Positions 9,390 to 18,195 are shown, numbered from the stretch's first letter. The stretch is 64,000 bases of DNA from an uncultured Methanobacteriaceae archaeon (GCA_947259185.1 CAMYKT010000005.1:1-64000); one strand, 5' to 3'. Notes: a model not told the origin generated them from the sequence alone. Numbers and translations: made by a program.

Positions 9390-10145
9390 TTAGATGGTGG
9401 CAATAACCAGCATTTCATAATCTTCAGTATCCAGTGTATTTTCTCTGCTGAAATTGCCTAATTCACACCCATGAATATCTATTTTAGAAAAATTTAGAGA
9501 TTTTAAAAGCCAGGTTATCTCTGAAGGAACATAGTATCTTTCATTACATTCCAGGGTCATCACTTTACCATCATCGTCTTTTATATCCAGCTGGCATTCG
9601 TCCCTGAAGGTCATTAGATTAAATTTATTTTCTGAATTAAGTTGAGTGGTGGAATTAGAATTTATAAAGTCTTTTACAGAATGGAATAAAGGATAAAGAC
9701 CATTTAAAGTTGTAAAAATTAATTTTCCTGGAGTTTTAAGTGCCCGCGCAGCATTTTCTAAAATCTGAAAGTTCATTTCATCGGTTTCCATTAATGGAAA
9801 AGCCCCCTCACAAATCATGATTACCAGATCAAATTCATCCTGGAAGGATAGATTACGGGCATCAGCTGAAATAAAATCAATTTCAACACCGGCCGTAGAT
9901 GCATTTTTTCGTGCTCTATTCAACATATTTTCCGATAAATCAATCCCAGTTACATTATATCCTCTTTTAGCAAGTTCTATGGCATGTCTACCGGTACCGC
10001 AACCTATATCCAGTATTTTTGTTTCCTTATTTTGATTAATTTCCGTCTCAATAAAATCCACTTCTCCACTGGTGCCGTGAACATAAGATTCGGATTCATA
10101 TTTTTTTGAATAATTAGAAAATAATTCCTGATACCATTTTTGCAT
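9390..10145 (-). CDS. Class I SAM-dependent methyltransferase
   Basis: 251 residues. Motif I is ILDIGCGTGRHAIELAKRG (about 44-62), followed by VTGIDLSENML, ISADARNLSFQDEFDLVIMICEG and a C-terminal beta-rich region. This matches the Methyltransf_25/11 group. It diverges from the cytosine deaminase gene at 10223 and lies just upstream of the PEP mutase-like gene, so a pathway link is possible but the substrate is unknown. Confidence 0.88.
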   Translation of the reverse strand: MQKWYQELFSNYSKKYESESYVHGTSGEVDFIETEINQNKETKILDIGCGTGRHAIELAKRGYNVTGIDLSENMLNRARKNASTAGVEIDFISADARNLSFQDEFDLVIMICEGAFPLMETDEMNFQILENAARALKTPGKLIFTTLNGLYPLFHSVKDFINSNSTTQLNSENKFNLMTFRDECQLDIKDDDGKVMTLECNERYYVPSEITWLLKSLNFSKIDIHGCELGNFSRENTLDTEDYEMLVIATI

Positions 10146-10222
10146 TTTATCACCGTTATAACTAATTAGGCCACAGCCCTAAAAAAATATTTTATTTATT
10201 TCGGACTAATAAGATTAAGGGA

Positions 10223-10672
10223 GTGAGTTATATAGATAAATTTTTTAAATTAGCTGTTGAAGAAGCTATAAAAGGGTTAAATGAAGGAGGAATTCCTGTT
10301 GGTTCTGTTCTGGTACATGACCAGATAGTGCTTGGTAAGGGCCATAATCGACGCCTGCAGGATGGGAGTGTTATTTTACATGCCGAAATGGATGCTCTGG
10401 AAAATGCAGGTAGATTAACAGAAAATATTTATTCAGAATGCTCACTCTACACCACTCTTTCTCCTTGTGTAATGTGCAGTGGTGCGATATTACTTTATAA
10501 GATTCCCCGAGTTATAGTGGGAGAAAATAAAAATTTTAAAGGTGAAGAAGAACTTTTAAAATCCCGAGGAGTCAGGATAAACGTTTTACAGGACCCTGAT
10601 TGTATTAAAATCATGTCAGACTACATAGCTGCTAATCCCAAATTATGGCAAGAGGATATTGGAATAAGTTAG
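10223..10672 (+). CDS. Cytosine deaminase, fungal Fcy1-like
   Basis: 149 residues with the zinc deaminase motifs HAEMDALENAG (His and catalytic Glu) and TTLSPCVMCSGAIL (two Cys). The overall read, including GIPVGSVLVHD, GKGHNRRLQDGS, PRVIVGENKNF and the ending WQEDIG, closely follows yeast cytosine deaminase as remembered, rather than bacterial CodA or TadA. It would convert cytosine to uracil for pyrimidine salvage. The start is GTG after AAGGGA. Such a fungal-like enzyme in a methanogen suggests an old transfer or a wider archaeal clade. Confidence 0.85.
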   Translation: MSYIDKFFKLAVEEAIKGLNEGGIPVGSVLVHDQIVLGKGHNRRLQDGSVILHAEMDALENAGRLTENIYSECSLYTTLSPCVMCSGAILLYKIPRVIVGENKNFKGEEELLKSRGVRINVLQDPDCIKIMSDYIAANPKLWQEDIGIS

Positions 10673-10821
10673 TTTCAATGACCCTGAAAAAGGATAAAGG
10701 AAGAAATTTGAGCTGTTTTAAAGGAAATAGTTTCAACAAGTTACAATAATTATTTCACATCATTCTATTCTTTAGGAAATTAATGGAATTCCGGAAATAA
10801 TCCTTTCATGTATTTATTATA

Positions 10822-11286
10822 CTAGAACAATACACTAAACTGACGAATCATGTTTTCTATTTTTTTATCCACATCCCCTCGCCAGACCAATATATCAGTT
10901 CCCACGATTTTGCCTTCTTTAGACTGGCAGATCTTTTTCATTTTACCAATGGCCTGATTGCCCCCGGTCCAATTAAAGGGAAGTGATTTAGTAACAAAAA
11001 GAGCTATTTTTTTATTTTCCACAAGTGGAATCTGATCCAGATAGGAAGCCATGGCCGGTGCTAGAGTAAATGCATGCACCGGAGAACCGAATATCAATCC
11101 ATCGTATGGAGTAATATCAGGTATATTTTCCAGATCTACATTTTTAGCACGGGGGGCTGTTTCCCCCCGGATTGTTAACCGTTCCAATTGTACTTCATGC
11201 CCCTTTTCTATCAGTTTTTCTTTAAGTTTTAAAGCAGTTAAATACGTATTTTCCGTTTGAGAGTAAATTACTATCCCAATTTGCAT
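10822..11286 (-). CDS. Flavodoxin-like protein
   Basis: 154 residues with the FMN phosphate-binding loop IVIYSQTENTYLTA at the N-terminus, GLIFGSPVHAF in the second flavin loop and a long-chain flavodoxin fold. It could be a flavodoxin or flavodoxin-domain oxidoreductase acting as electron carrier; the partner is not evident. It is transcribed alone, converging on the deaminase. Confidence 0.85.
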   Translation of the reverse strand: MQIGIVIYSQTENTYLTALKLKEKLIEKGHEVQLERLTIRGETAPRAKNVDLENIPDITPYDGLIFGSPVHAFTLAPAMASYLDQIPLVENKKIALFVTKSLPFNWTGGNQAIGKMKKICQSKEGKIVGTDILVWRGDVDKKIENMIRQFSVLF

Positions 11287-11409
11287 AACTTAAAACACCC
11301 CTTTTACAGCTATATTTATAAAATAAGCATAATATAATTTTCATTAATAAATATGGTTTTTAAACAGGTTAGTAAATGATTTACTCCAGTAAGTATTTAG
11401 GGTGAAATA

Positions 11410-11832
11410 ATGTTCGATGATAGTTTTAAAAATAAAAATATGGTTCCAAACACTTCCAGTATTCTCAAATATTGTGGTCCATGGGCAGAAAAACTATTAG
11501 AATGTGTAAAGAAGTATAGTAATGATTTGGAATGGAAATTCTATTCTAAAAAAATGGGATGGACTTTGAAGCATCTATTATCAGGTCAAACACTTTGTTT
11601 TATTCAACCGCATGATGGAGATATTGAATTTGTGATTAACCTCAATAAAAAGGATGAAGAGAATATAAAGGAATCTGCGCAAATTAAAGCGCAGGTGAAG
11701 AGGGAAATAGAAAATTTAAGGCAGTACCAAGAAGGTAAGTCTTATAGATTCATGGTGGGTAGTAGTGCAGATCTGGAATTGGCTCAGCAGTTAATGAAAA
11801 TCAAGTCCAGACACCTAGTTAAAAAGAATTAA
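11410..11832 (+). CDS. DUF3788-like protein
   Basis: 140 residues, soluble, with WKFYSKKMGWTLKHLLSGQTLCFIQPHDGDIEFVINL, which fits the DUF3788 family as remembered (small proteins of unknown role, some with a YjbR/DUF1801-type fold). The ribosome binding site GGTGA lies 5 bases before the ATG. It stands alone between the flavodoxin and GNAT genes. The family call is moderate; the function is unknown. Confidence 0.65.
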   Translation: MFDDSFKNKNMVPNTSSILKYCGPWAEKLLECVKKYSNDLEWKFYSKKMGWTLKHLLSGQTLCFIQPHDGDIEFVINLNKKDEENIKESAQIKAQVKREIENLRQYQEGKSYRFMVGSSADLELAQQLMKIKSRHLVKKN

Positions 11833-11901
11833 CTATAATCCCTGAATCAGAGTATTATTAATAGATTAGCTTAATTACTCACTATAAGGTATTATATTAG
11901 T

Positions 11902-12519
11902 TCATAGCATATATTCCATGTTTAATACTCCTTTTTCTCCACCAAACCAGGGTATTCTATTTTTATTAAATACCTTGAAGCCCATTTTTTGGTATAACCT
12001 ATAAGCCCCCTTATTGTCCAGATCAACATCCAGAACAACCCTTTCAAAACCATTATTTTTGGCAATTAAACATGACTCCTCCAGAATAAATGAACCTATT
12101 CCCTTACCCCGGGCCAATTCATCCACCGCCACACAGGCCAGATAGAAATCTGATTTATTTAAATCAGCCAGAAAATGATTATCCCACCATTCCATCAGTG
12201 AAAATTTAATAACATCCCACCAATTGAAGTTTTGGCGTAGAATTTTCATTTCATCCATTTTTTCTGATTCCGGGCCACAAGAATATACCATTATCCCCTG
12301 CACCTCATCTGAAGCTGCAGGAGTAACCACTTTTATTCTTTCATGGCCCAGAGTATTGTTACCAGAGCGAACTAGTTTTTCAATTTTATGAGCCGTGTTT
12401 TCTTTATTTTTAAAAAAAAAGTTGAATAAATTAGCATCTGTTTCGTAAATTAATTCAGCCACTTTAAAGGTGTCATGCTTATTAAAATCAAGTTTTTGCA
12501 TCTTCATTGTTTCATTCAT
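11902..12519 (-). CDS. GNAT-family N-acetyltransferase
   Basis: About 205 residues. The acetyl-CoA pyrophosphate loop is ELARGKGIGSFILEESC, preceded by a beta strand FYLACVAVD and followed by VDLDNKGAYRLYQKMGFKVF, the classic GNAT motifs A and B. The N-terminal half (about 1-90) is less typical and probably sets the substrate. The start at 12519 (ATG behind GAGTGG) is preferred to the GTG at 12531. Substrate unknown. Confidence 0.88.
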   Translation of the reverse strand: MNETMKMQKLDFNKHDTFKVAELIYETDANLFNFFFKNKENTAHKIEKLVRSGNNTLGHERIKVVTPAASDEVQGIMVYSCGPESEKMDEMKILRQNFNWWDVIKFSLMEWWDNHFLADLNKSDFYLACVAVDELARGKGIGSFILEESCLIAKNNGFERVVLDVDLDNKGAYRLYQKMGFKVFNKNRIPWFGGEKGVLNMEYML

Positions 12520-12814
12520 GAAAAAATCCACTCATTAATTTAAGTAAAATTATTAGTTCTAACCTAATAAATAGGTTAAATCTAAGAAGGAGTATTATGA
12601 AAATTATTCATTAAACATTTTTGATGATTGTTTATCTAGTTATAATGGACAAATTGTACTTATTTGCTTTTTTAGATATTATCTGCCTTTTATATTCTGT
12701 TTTTAAATTTTAGTGATATAATATTCTGATTCAGATTAATTATTGAATTAAAATAAATAAAGATAAATATTAATGACCTTAAATGTTAAGATATTGATAC
12801 TTTTGAGGGCTAAT

Positions 12815-13516
12815 ATGGCGCTTTATGAGAAAATAAAAGAAATAGCAGAAAATGATGGTGTAGAGTTTGTGGGTGTAGCTGATTTGACCCCTGCCCGGGA
12901 ATTTATTCAGAATTATGCTCAAGATATGCTGGATTCTTATCCCAAAGCCATAACTCTGGGTATAAGGCTACTGGATGATGTAGTTAACCCTTTAACTTTA
13001 AAAGAAGAAAAAGCAGTGGCAGTTAATTATTTGCATGCCTATGAAATAACCAATCAGCGACTGGATATCATTTCCTATAAGATAAGTAATTTTCTGCAAA
13101 AAGAGGGTTTTAGGGTTTTGCCTATTCCTGCTTCTAAACGTTGCGATGATGAGCGTATAGCTGCTCTTTTTTCCCATAAATTAGCCGCCCACCTGGCAGG
13201 TATTGGATGGATTGGTAAGAGTTGTTTATTAATAAGCCCTGAAGCAGGGCCCCGGGTTAGATGGATAACTGTATTAACTGATGCTCCTCTGGAAGCTACC
13301 GGAACTCCTCTGGAAGATTCCTGCGGAGATTGTAGTAAATGCGTAGATATTTGTCCGGTTAATGCCTTTAGTGGGAGACCATTTAAAGCAAATGAACCTC
13401 GTGAATACCGCTATGATGCCCATAAATGTGAAAAATATTTTGAAGACCTGGAAAAATCAGGAGAAATGCCAGTTTGTGGACTTTGTATTCACGTTTGCCC
13501 CCATGGCCAAAAATGA
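12815..13516 (+). CDS. QueG-like 4Fe-4S double-cluster protein
   Basis: 233 residues starting at the ATG after GAGGGC. The C-terminal part has two ferredoxin-type cysteine sets, CGDCSKCVDICPVNAF and CGLCIHVCPHG; the N-terminal part (FVGVADLTPAREF, LAAHLAGIGWIGKSCLLIS) resembles the cobamide-binding region of epoxyqueuosine reductase. True QueG makes queuosine, which archaea lack, so this is likely a QueG-like reductase with another substrate. It is transcribed alone. Confidence 0.82.
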   Translation: MALYEKIKEIAENDGVEFVGVADLTPAREFIQNYAQDMLDSYPKAITLGIRLLDDVVNPLTLKEEKAVAVNYLHAYEITNQRLDIISYKISNFLQKEGFRVLPIPASKRCDDERIAALFSHKLAAHLAGIGWIGKSCLLISPEAGPRVRWITVLTDAPLEATGTPLEDSCGDCSKCVDICPVNAFSGRPFKANEPREYRYDAHKCEKYFEDLEKSGEMPVCGLCIHVCPHGQK

Positions 13517-13580
13517 ACAGATCTTTTTAAAAAATATTAATGTTGGATAAAAGAATTAAAAAAAGAGCATATAAAAAATA

Positions 13581-13604
13581 AATAAAGGTTTAAAAACCTT
13601 TATT
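13581..13604. terminator. Bidirectional hairpin terminator
   Basis: AATAAAGGTTT and AAACCTTTATT form a perfect 11-bp stem with a 2-base spacer between the convergent QueG-like gene and the 31-residue ORF. On the minus strand it is followed by a T-rich run (ATTTATTTTTTAT), as in many archaeal terminators. It overlaps the stop codon of the small ORF by a few bases. Confidence 0.6.
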
Positions 13605-13695
13605 CTTCTGCATCTAACATTTCACCGTAACTAACTTCTATTTCACAGCCTTTAGGGCCACAACAGAAATGTTGTAAATCAAATTTTGCTTGCAT
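13600..13695 (-). CDS. Small cysteine-rich protein (31 residues), HxlR-linked
   Basis: A 31-codon frame, MQAKFDLQHFCCGPKGCEIE followed by VSYGEMLDAEE, with a strong ribosome binding site GAGGTGA 5 bases before the ATG and a TATA-like TTTAAATA upstream on the minus strand (about 13741-13748). It is followed directly by a hairpin terminator. The CC-GPKG-C pattern could bind a metal or carry redox thiols. It diverges from an HxlR regulator with a shared control region, so it is likely the regulator's target. No family recognised. The complete expression signals make chance unlikely. Confidence 0.65.
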   Translation of the reverse strand: MQAKFDLQHFCCGPKGCEIEVSYGEMLDAEE

Positions 13696-13725
13696 TTTTT
13701 CACCTCGATAAGCATTACAATATAC

Positions 13726-13829
13726 CATAGGTACCAATAGTATTTAAAGTTAGTACTAACACGAATAATACATAGGTATCTTTATGATACATACTTACAA
13801 AAGGTATACTATGAACTGGAGGAAGGATC
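13726..13829. promoter_or_regulatory. Divergent control region with repeated CATAGGTAYC motif
   Basis: CATAGGTACC (13726-13735) and CATAGGTATC (13771-13780) are spaced exactly 45 bases apart; the second runs into a GTATC-TTTAT-GATAC inverted repeat (13776-13790), and a related GGTATACTATG lies at 13803-13813. These are good candidate operators for the HxlR dimer between it and the 31-residue gene. GGAGGAAGG precedes the regulator's ATG. Confidence 0.55.
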
Positions 13830-14168
13830 ATGGTACTTTGTGAGGATATAGATGAAGAAAAAAGCGAAGAATACATCTGTGCAGTGGAGTCTGCCATTAA
13901 TGAAATTGGTGGAAAATGGAAACCGCTGACACTTTACACTTTAAAAGAAGGTAAGCTTCGTTTTAGTGAGATTAATAGAAAAGTACCTGGAATTACCCCG
14001 CGCATGCTTACCAAAACTCTTAGAGAGCTGGAAAATGATTCTATAATCCATAGGAAAGTATTCCCTCAGGTACCGCCCCGGGTAGAATACAGTCTCACCC
14101 CTAAAGGAGAATCCGTTATTCCGATTTTAGATTCATTGTGTGAATGGGGAAAAGAGTACTGTGAATAG
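13830..14168 (+). CDS. HxlR-family winged-helix transcriptional regulator
   Basis: 112 residues, the usual HxlR length. Signatures are IGGKWKPLTLYTLKEGKLRFSEI and VPGITPRMLTKTLRELENDSI (recognition helix) and VEYSLTPKGESV (wing). Near the N-terminus CEDIDEEKSEEYIC has two cysteines; several HxlR proteins sense thiol stress or aldehydes through cysteine. It diverges from the 31-residue cysteine-rich ORF and shares a motif-rich intergenic region, suggesting direct control of it. Confidence 0.92.
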   Translation: MVLCEDIDEEKSEEYICAVESAINEIGGKWKPLTLYTLKEGKLRFSEINRKVPGITPRMLTKTLRELENDSIIHRKVFPQVPPRVEYSLTPKGESVIPILDSLCEWGKEYCE

Positions 14169-14183
14169 GAGAGGATTAAAAAA

Positions 14184-14957
14184 TTATTTTTGCAGGGATT
14201 GATTGGCGACTGCTAGTGCAAAAACTGCTGCTCCAAAGCCATTATCAATATTTACCACGGCTATGCCGGGAGCACATGACTGAAGCATAGAATAAAGTGC
14301 AGTAAAACCTTCCTGGGATACTCCATAACCTATAGAGGTTGGAACTCCCACCACAGGAATATCAACCATTCCCGCCACCACCGAAGGAAGTGCACCCTCC
14401 ATTCCCGCCACCACTATTAGAATCTGTACATTTTCCTCTACCATTTTTCTTAAATGAGGAAAGAGACGGTGAATGCCCGCTACTCCCACATCATAAGCCA
14501 CCAATACCTCACACCCTGCTTCATGGGCAACTATCCGGGCTTCTTCTGCCACACTTATATCTGAAGTTCCTGCAGTAATTATTCCTATTTTACCTGCCGG
14601 TGATTTTGTTTCTTCTTTGCTTTTTATAACCAGAATTCTTCCACGAGGATGATATTCAATAATGAATCCACGGCTAGTGAGAGGTTCTATTTCTTTTTTA
14701 ATTTTTTCAAAACGTTCTTCTTCCAGTCGAGTTACCATCAGGTGATGATTATCCATACAATTTAAAATAATCTCTACTAGTTCCTTATCCTGCTTTCCAG
14801 GGGCAAATATGGCTTCAGGAAATCCAGTGCGTGATTCCCGTGAAAGGTCAATTTTGGCAAAGTCTTCTACTTCTTTTATTTGATTTAATTTGATGAGTTT
14901 TTCTGCATTCTTCAGAGAAAGTTCACCATTTACTAATTTCTCCAAAATTTGTCTCAT
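14184..14957 (-). CDS. larB: Nickel pincer cofactor synthesis protein LarB (AIR carboxylase fold)
   Basis: 257 residues. The N-terminal helical part (ILEKLVNGELSLKNAEKLIKL) precedes a PurE-like domain: GKIGIITAGTSDISVAEEA, VAYDVGVAGIHRLF, VVAGMEGALPSVVAG and VPTSIGYG. LarB carboxylates the pyridinium ring of nicotinic acid adenine dinucleotide in pincer synthesis. LarC, LarE and a LarA are not in the window. It diverges from hypF, another nickel-related gene, with a 213-base spacer. PurE itself is shorter and lacks this N-terminus. Confidence 0.92.
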   Translation of the reverse strand: MRQILEKLVNGELSLKNAEKLIKLNQIKEVEDFAKIDLSRESRTGFPEAIFAPGKQDKELVEIILNCMDNHHLMVTRLEEERFEKIKKEIEPLTSRGFIIEYHPRGRILVIKSKEETKSPAGKIGIITAGTSDISVAEEARIVAHEAGCEVLVAYDVGVAGIHRLFPHLRKMVEENVQILIVVAGMEGALPSVVAGMVDIPVVGVPTSIGYGVSQEGFTALYSMLQSCAPGIAVVNIDNGFGAAVFALAVANQSLQK

Positions 14958-15170
14958 GTTTTATCAACTCTCCTAGATGAATATATAAGGAGGAATATTT
15001 AAAAAGAGTGATAAATACACTTGAAACCCATGTGTGAAAAAAGGCCAGATGAAGATTAAAATAGATTCATTCCTATTAAATGATTGAATTTAAATTAAAA
15101 AAGTAATTATATTGATTTTATTTTCTAAAGAGAATTGATTAAAATTAAATGGGATATAAGAGGTGTGAAA

Positions 15171-17471
15171 TTGGTTAAAGCACGCATATTAGTGGAAGGA
15201 ATTGTGCAGGGAGTTGGTTTTAGACCCACTGTTTACCGACTAGCCAAAAAATCTAATCTTCCAGGTTATGTGCGTAATTTAGGGAATATTGTAGAGATTG
15301 TACTGGAAGGGAATACACCAGCCATAGAAAAATTTGTGAAAAATTTAAAAGCCAGGGCCCCTCCCATATCTAAAATCTCTTCCTTGAAAGTGGAATGGTT
15401 AGATAATGAAGAAGGTTATTTAGATTTTGAAATAAGAGAAAGTTCTTCTGATTTTTCAGGATCATCAGTCATACCTTCTGATGTTGCTACCTGTGCTGCC
15501 TGTTTAGAGGAATTACATCAAGAAAATAATAGAAGATACCATTATCCATTTACTGCCTGTGCAGACTGTGGGCCACGTTTCACCGTCATCCAATCAGTTC
15601 CTTATGATAGAGAAAGAACCAGTATGGAGACATTTCCCTTATGCCCCTCCTGTGAAAAAGAATATCGTGATGTGGAAAATAGACGATATCATGCCGAAGC
15701 GACTTGTTGCAGTGAGTGTGGGCCTTCTGTTTTCTTATATAAAGAACAAAAACTGGAAGTAGATAACCCTGTAAAAAAAGCAGCCCAACTGCTGGATAAG
15801 GGGAAAATATTGGCCATAAAAGGCATAGGTGGAACTCACCTGGTATGTAATGTTAATCAGGAAGATGTCGTCATAGAAATGAGAAAAAGATTAGGGCGTT
15901 TTAACCAGCCCTTTGCCTGTATGTCTCCTGATCTTAAAACCGTCCAAACTTTTGCCCGGGTATCAAACCTGGAACAAAAGGCCCTGGAATCCCGAAGAAG
16001 ACCCATCGTGGTATTAAAAAAAAGTGAAAATTATGACTTTGCCCATTCAGTAGCTCCGGATCTGCATAACATAGGGATTATGCTGGCCTATTCCGGGCTT
16101 CATCATCTTCTCTTTAGCCACAGCTCCCAACCAGCGTATATCATGACTTCTGCTAATCTACCCGGAGAGCCCATGTTAATCCATAATCATGAAATTATGG
16201 AAAATCTGGAAGGTGTTGCTGATTATTTCCTCTTACATGATCGGGAGATAATAAACCGCTGCGATGATTCAGTGGTACGTTTTAGAGGAGATGATATGGC
16301 CTTTATTCGCCGTTCAAGAGGATATGCTCCAGAACCATATGATCTATCCTCCCTAACACAAGACCTGACAGTCCTGGCTTTAGGTCCTGAAATAGATGTT
16401 ACTTTTTCTCTTTTAAAGCAAGGTCGCTGCTATTTATCCCAGCATATAGGGGATACCACTAAATATGCCACCTACCTGTATCTGCAGGAAGCCATAGAAT
16501 ACCTGCTGGATATAACCAAAACAGAAACTGTGGATATGGTAGCCTGTGATTTGCATCCCCAATTTTTCACCACCCAGCTGGCAGAAAAATTATCTGAAAA
16601 GTTCTCCTGTCCGGTGCTGCCTGTTCAGCACCATCATGCTCATGCTGCCGCTCTTTCAGTGGATGTAAATGAAAGTGAAATGATTTGTATTGCTGCAGAT
16701 GGAGTAGGATATGGTGCAGATGGAAGTGCCTGGGGAGGGGAAATATTATATACTAATGAAGATTCCTACCAGCGCTTAGGTAGCCTTATGCCTCAAAAGA
16801 TGGCCGGAGGAGATTTATGTACCCGTTATCCTGCCAGAATGTTATATTCCATGCTTGAGAATCAATATTCGGAAGCTGATCTTTATGAATTAATGGTAAA
16901 TAATTATAAGGAATACTTCCCCCGGGGAAAACCAGAAATTGATATTTTAAAGCAGCAGCTGGATCGTGAATTTAATGTAGGAATCACCAGTAGTACAGGA
17001 AGAGTGTTGGACGCCATATCCACTTCCCTCCATATCTGCGGGGAACGTACTTACGAAGGGGAGTGTGCTATGAAACTGGAATCAGTGGCATTTTATGGGG
17101 AAGAAAAGTTCCAGATACCTTTTGAAATAAAAAAAGATCAGGGAAGATATGTGCTGGATACTTCAGTTCTTTTAAAAGGAGTGATGGATAAAATCCAGGC
17201 AGGTGAAATGAAAAAGAATATTGCCTTTGCTGCTCAAAAGAGTTTGTCCCATGGACTGGCTGCCCTGGCCATTAAATCTGCTGATAAAAAAGGAGTAGAG
17301 GTTATTGGAGGATCGGGAGGGGTTTTCTATAATGAAGCTATCAGTCTGGCCATAAAAAATTATGTGGAAACACGTGGATATAAATTTGTTCAGCACCAAA
17401 GCTCCTGTGCAGGAGACGGATCAGTATCATTAGGTCAGGCCGCCATAGCTGCTTATAAATATGGAAAATAA
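15171..17471 (+). CDS. hypF: Carbamoyltransferase HypF (NiFe hydrogenase maturation)
   Basis: About 766 residues from a TTG start placed 5 bases after AGGTG; an in-frame TTG at 15135 lacks this site. Domains in order: acylphosphatase (GIVQGVGFRPTVYRLA), two zinc fingers (CAACLEEL..., CADCGPRF, CPSCEKEY, CCSECGPS), a YrdC-like domain (GKILAIKGIGGTHLVCN) and a Kae1-like domain (HHHAHAAALS, GVGYGADGSAWGGE). HypF turns carbamoyl phosphate into the cyanide ligand of the NiFe centre together with HypE. Its product would be needed for the Frh hydrogenase encoded here. Confidence 0.96.
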   Translation: MVKARILVEGIVQGVGFRPTVYRLAKKSNLPGYVRNLGNIVEIVLEGNTPAIEKFVKNLKARAPPISKISSLKVEWLDNEEGYLDFEIRESSSDFSGSSVIPSDVATCAACLEELHQENNRRYHYPFTACADCGPRFTVIQSVPYDRERTSMETFPLCPSCEKEYRDVENRRYHAEATCCSECGPSVFLYKEQKLEVDNPVKKAAQLLDKGKILAIKGIGGTHLVCNVNQEDVVIEMRKRLGRFNQPFACMSPDLKTVQTFARVSNLEQKALESRRRPIVVLKKSENYDFAHSVAPDLHNIGIMLAYSGLHHLLFSHSSQPAYIMTSANLPGEPMLIHNHEIMENLEGVADYFLLHDREIINRCDDSVVRFRGDDMAFIRRSRGYAPEPYDLSSLTQDLTVLALGPEIDVTFSLLKQGRCYLSQHIGDTTKYATYLYLQEAIEYLLDITKTETVDMVACDLHPQFFTTQLAEKLSEKFSCPVLPVQHHHAHAAALSVDVNESEMICIAADGVGYGADGSAWGGEILYTNEDSYQRLGSLMPQKMAGGDLCTRYPARMLYSMLENQYSEADLYELMVNNYKEYFPRGKPEIDILKQQLDREFNVGITSSTGRVLDAISTSLHICGERTYEGECAMKLESVAFYGEEKFQIPFEIKKDQGRYVLDTSVLLKGVMDKIQAGEMKKNIAFAAQKSLSHGLAALAIKSADKKGVEVIGGSGGVFYNEAISLAIKNYVETRGYKFVQHQSSCAGDGSVSLGQAAIAAYKYGK

Positions 17472-17637
17472 GATATTCATAATTTTATATATTTTAAAAG
17501 CTATTTAAATAAAAAAGATATTAGTTGAGGTTTGTGGCGAATAAAATATTCCTTAATATCGTTTTAATCCAGGCCCCACAAACAAAAATCAATTAATATG
17601 TCCCCTTTCCAGAATTTAAATTAAAATAATTACTTAT

Positions 17638-18195
17638 TTAATCATCCTTAGAACCTTCAATTTCCAATAAAAGATCTTCTGCTCTTTTTTTTAGAGTTTC
17701 ATATAATCTTATTAGGCTTTTTAATTCTTCTATAGCTTCCCATTGCCCCATACGTATTCTTTTTTCTATGTTGAGTAGTTTTGACCACTCTTCACCTGAA
17801 GGAAGTTGTTTCCTGCTCAGGGCTTTTTCAGTAATATCCACTTCAAATGAAGTCTGATTAATGATTATGTTCACAGTAATATCCCGGGACATGTCATAAT
17901 ACTTACGGGGCCTGCCCCTTTCAATCTTTTTGAAAGAAGACCTGAGAATTCCAAGAGATTCCATAGCTCTTAAATGTTCTATAATTGCTTTTTGTCCAAT
18001 TTCAAGCTCTTTAGATATTTGGCTCACGAATCTAGGTTCTTCTCTTAAAAGAGTAATTATTTCACGCCTTGTACGGCAGCCCATAACATCAAGTATGGCC
18101 TCTATATCCATCTCATCAAATGAATTTTCAGTCATCAAACTACTATTGTAGAAAGGTTTATATAACCTTTTGTAACTATAATCATAAGAGGACAT
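17638..18195 (-). CDS. ArsR-type HTH regulator, likely of the heat-shock genes
   Basis: 185 residues. An ArsR-like winged helix spans about 28-100: ILDVMGCRTRREIITLLREEPRFVSQISKELEIGQKAIIEHL, followed by the wing RGRPRKYYDMS. The C-terminal 60 residues are helical and may dimerise. It diverges from grpE-dnaK-dnaJ with only 88 bases between the two start codons, so it probably controls both directions. Archaeal heat-shock regulators of this type repress chaperone genes; that is inference here. Confidence 0.82.
   Translation of the reverse strand: MSSYDYSYKRLYKPFYNSSLMTENSFDEMDIEAILDVMGCRTRREIITLLREEPRFVSQISKELEIGQKAIIEHLRAMESLGILRSSFKKIERGRPRKYYDMSRDITVNIIINQTSFEVDITEKALSRKQLPSGEEWSKLLNIEKRIRMGQWEAIEELKSLIRLYETLKKRAEDLLLEIEGSKDD

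Noticed and set aside
9311..9418. N-terminal 36-residue extension of the PEP mutase-like protein
   Set aside because: It overlaps the methyltransferase gene and does not look like the family's N-terminus; the ATG at 9310 has a better site.
14339..14578. Proline-rich plus-strand frame
   Set aside because: It is the antisense shadow of larB; the Pro-rich run reflects Gly codons on the other strand.
17530..17583. GTTTGTGG / CCACAAAC inverted repeat as terminator
   Set aside because: The loop is 38 bases and no T-run follows, so it does not support a terminator call.
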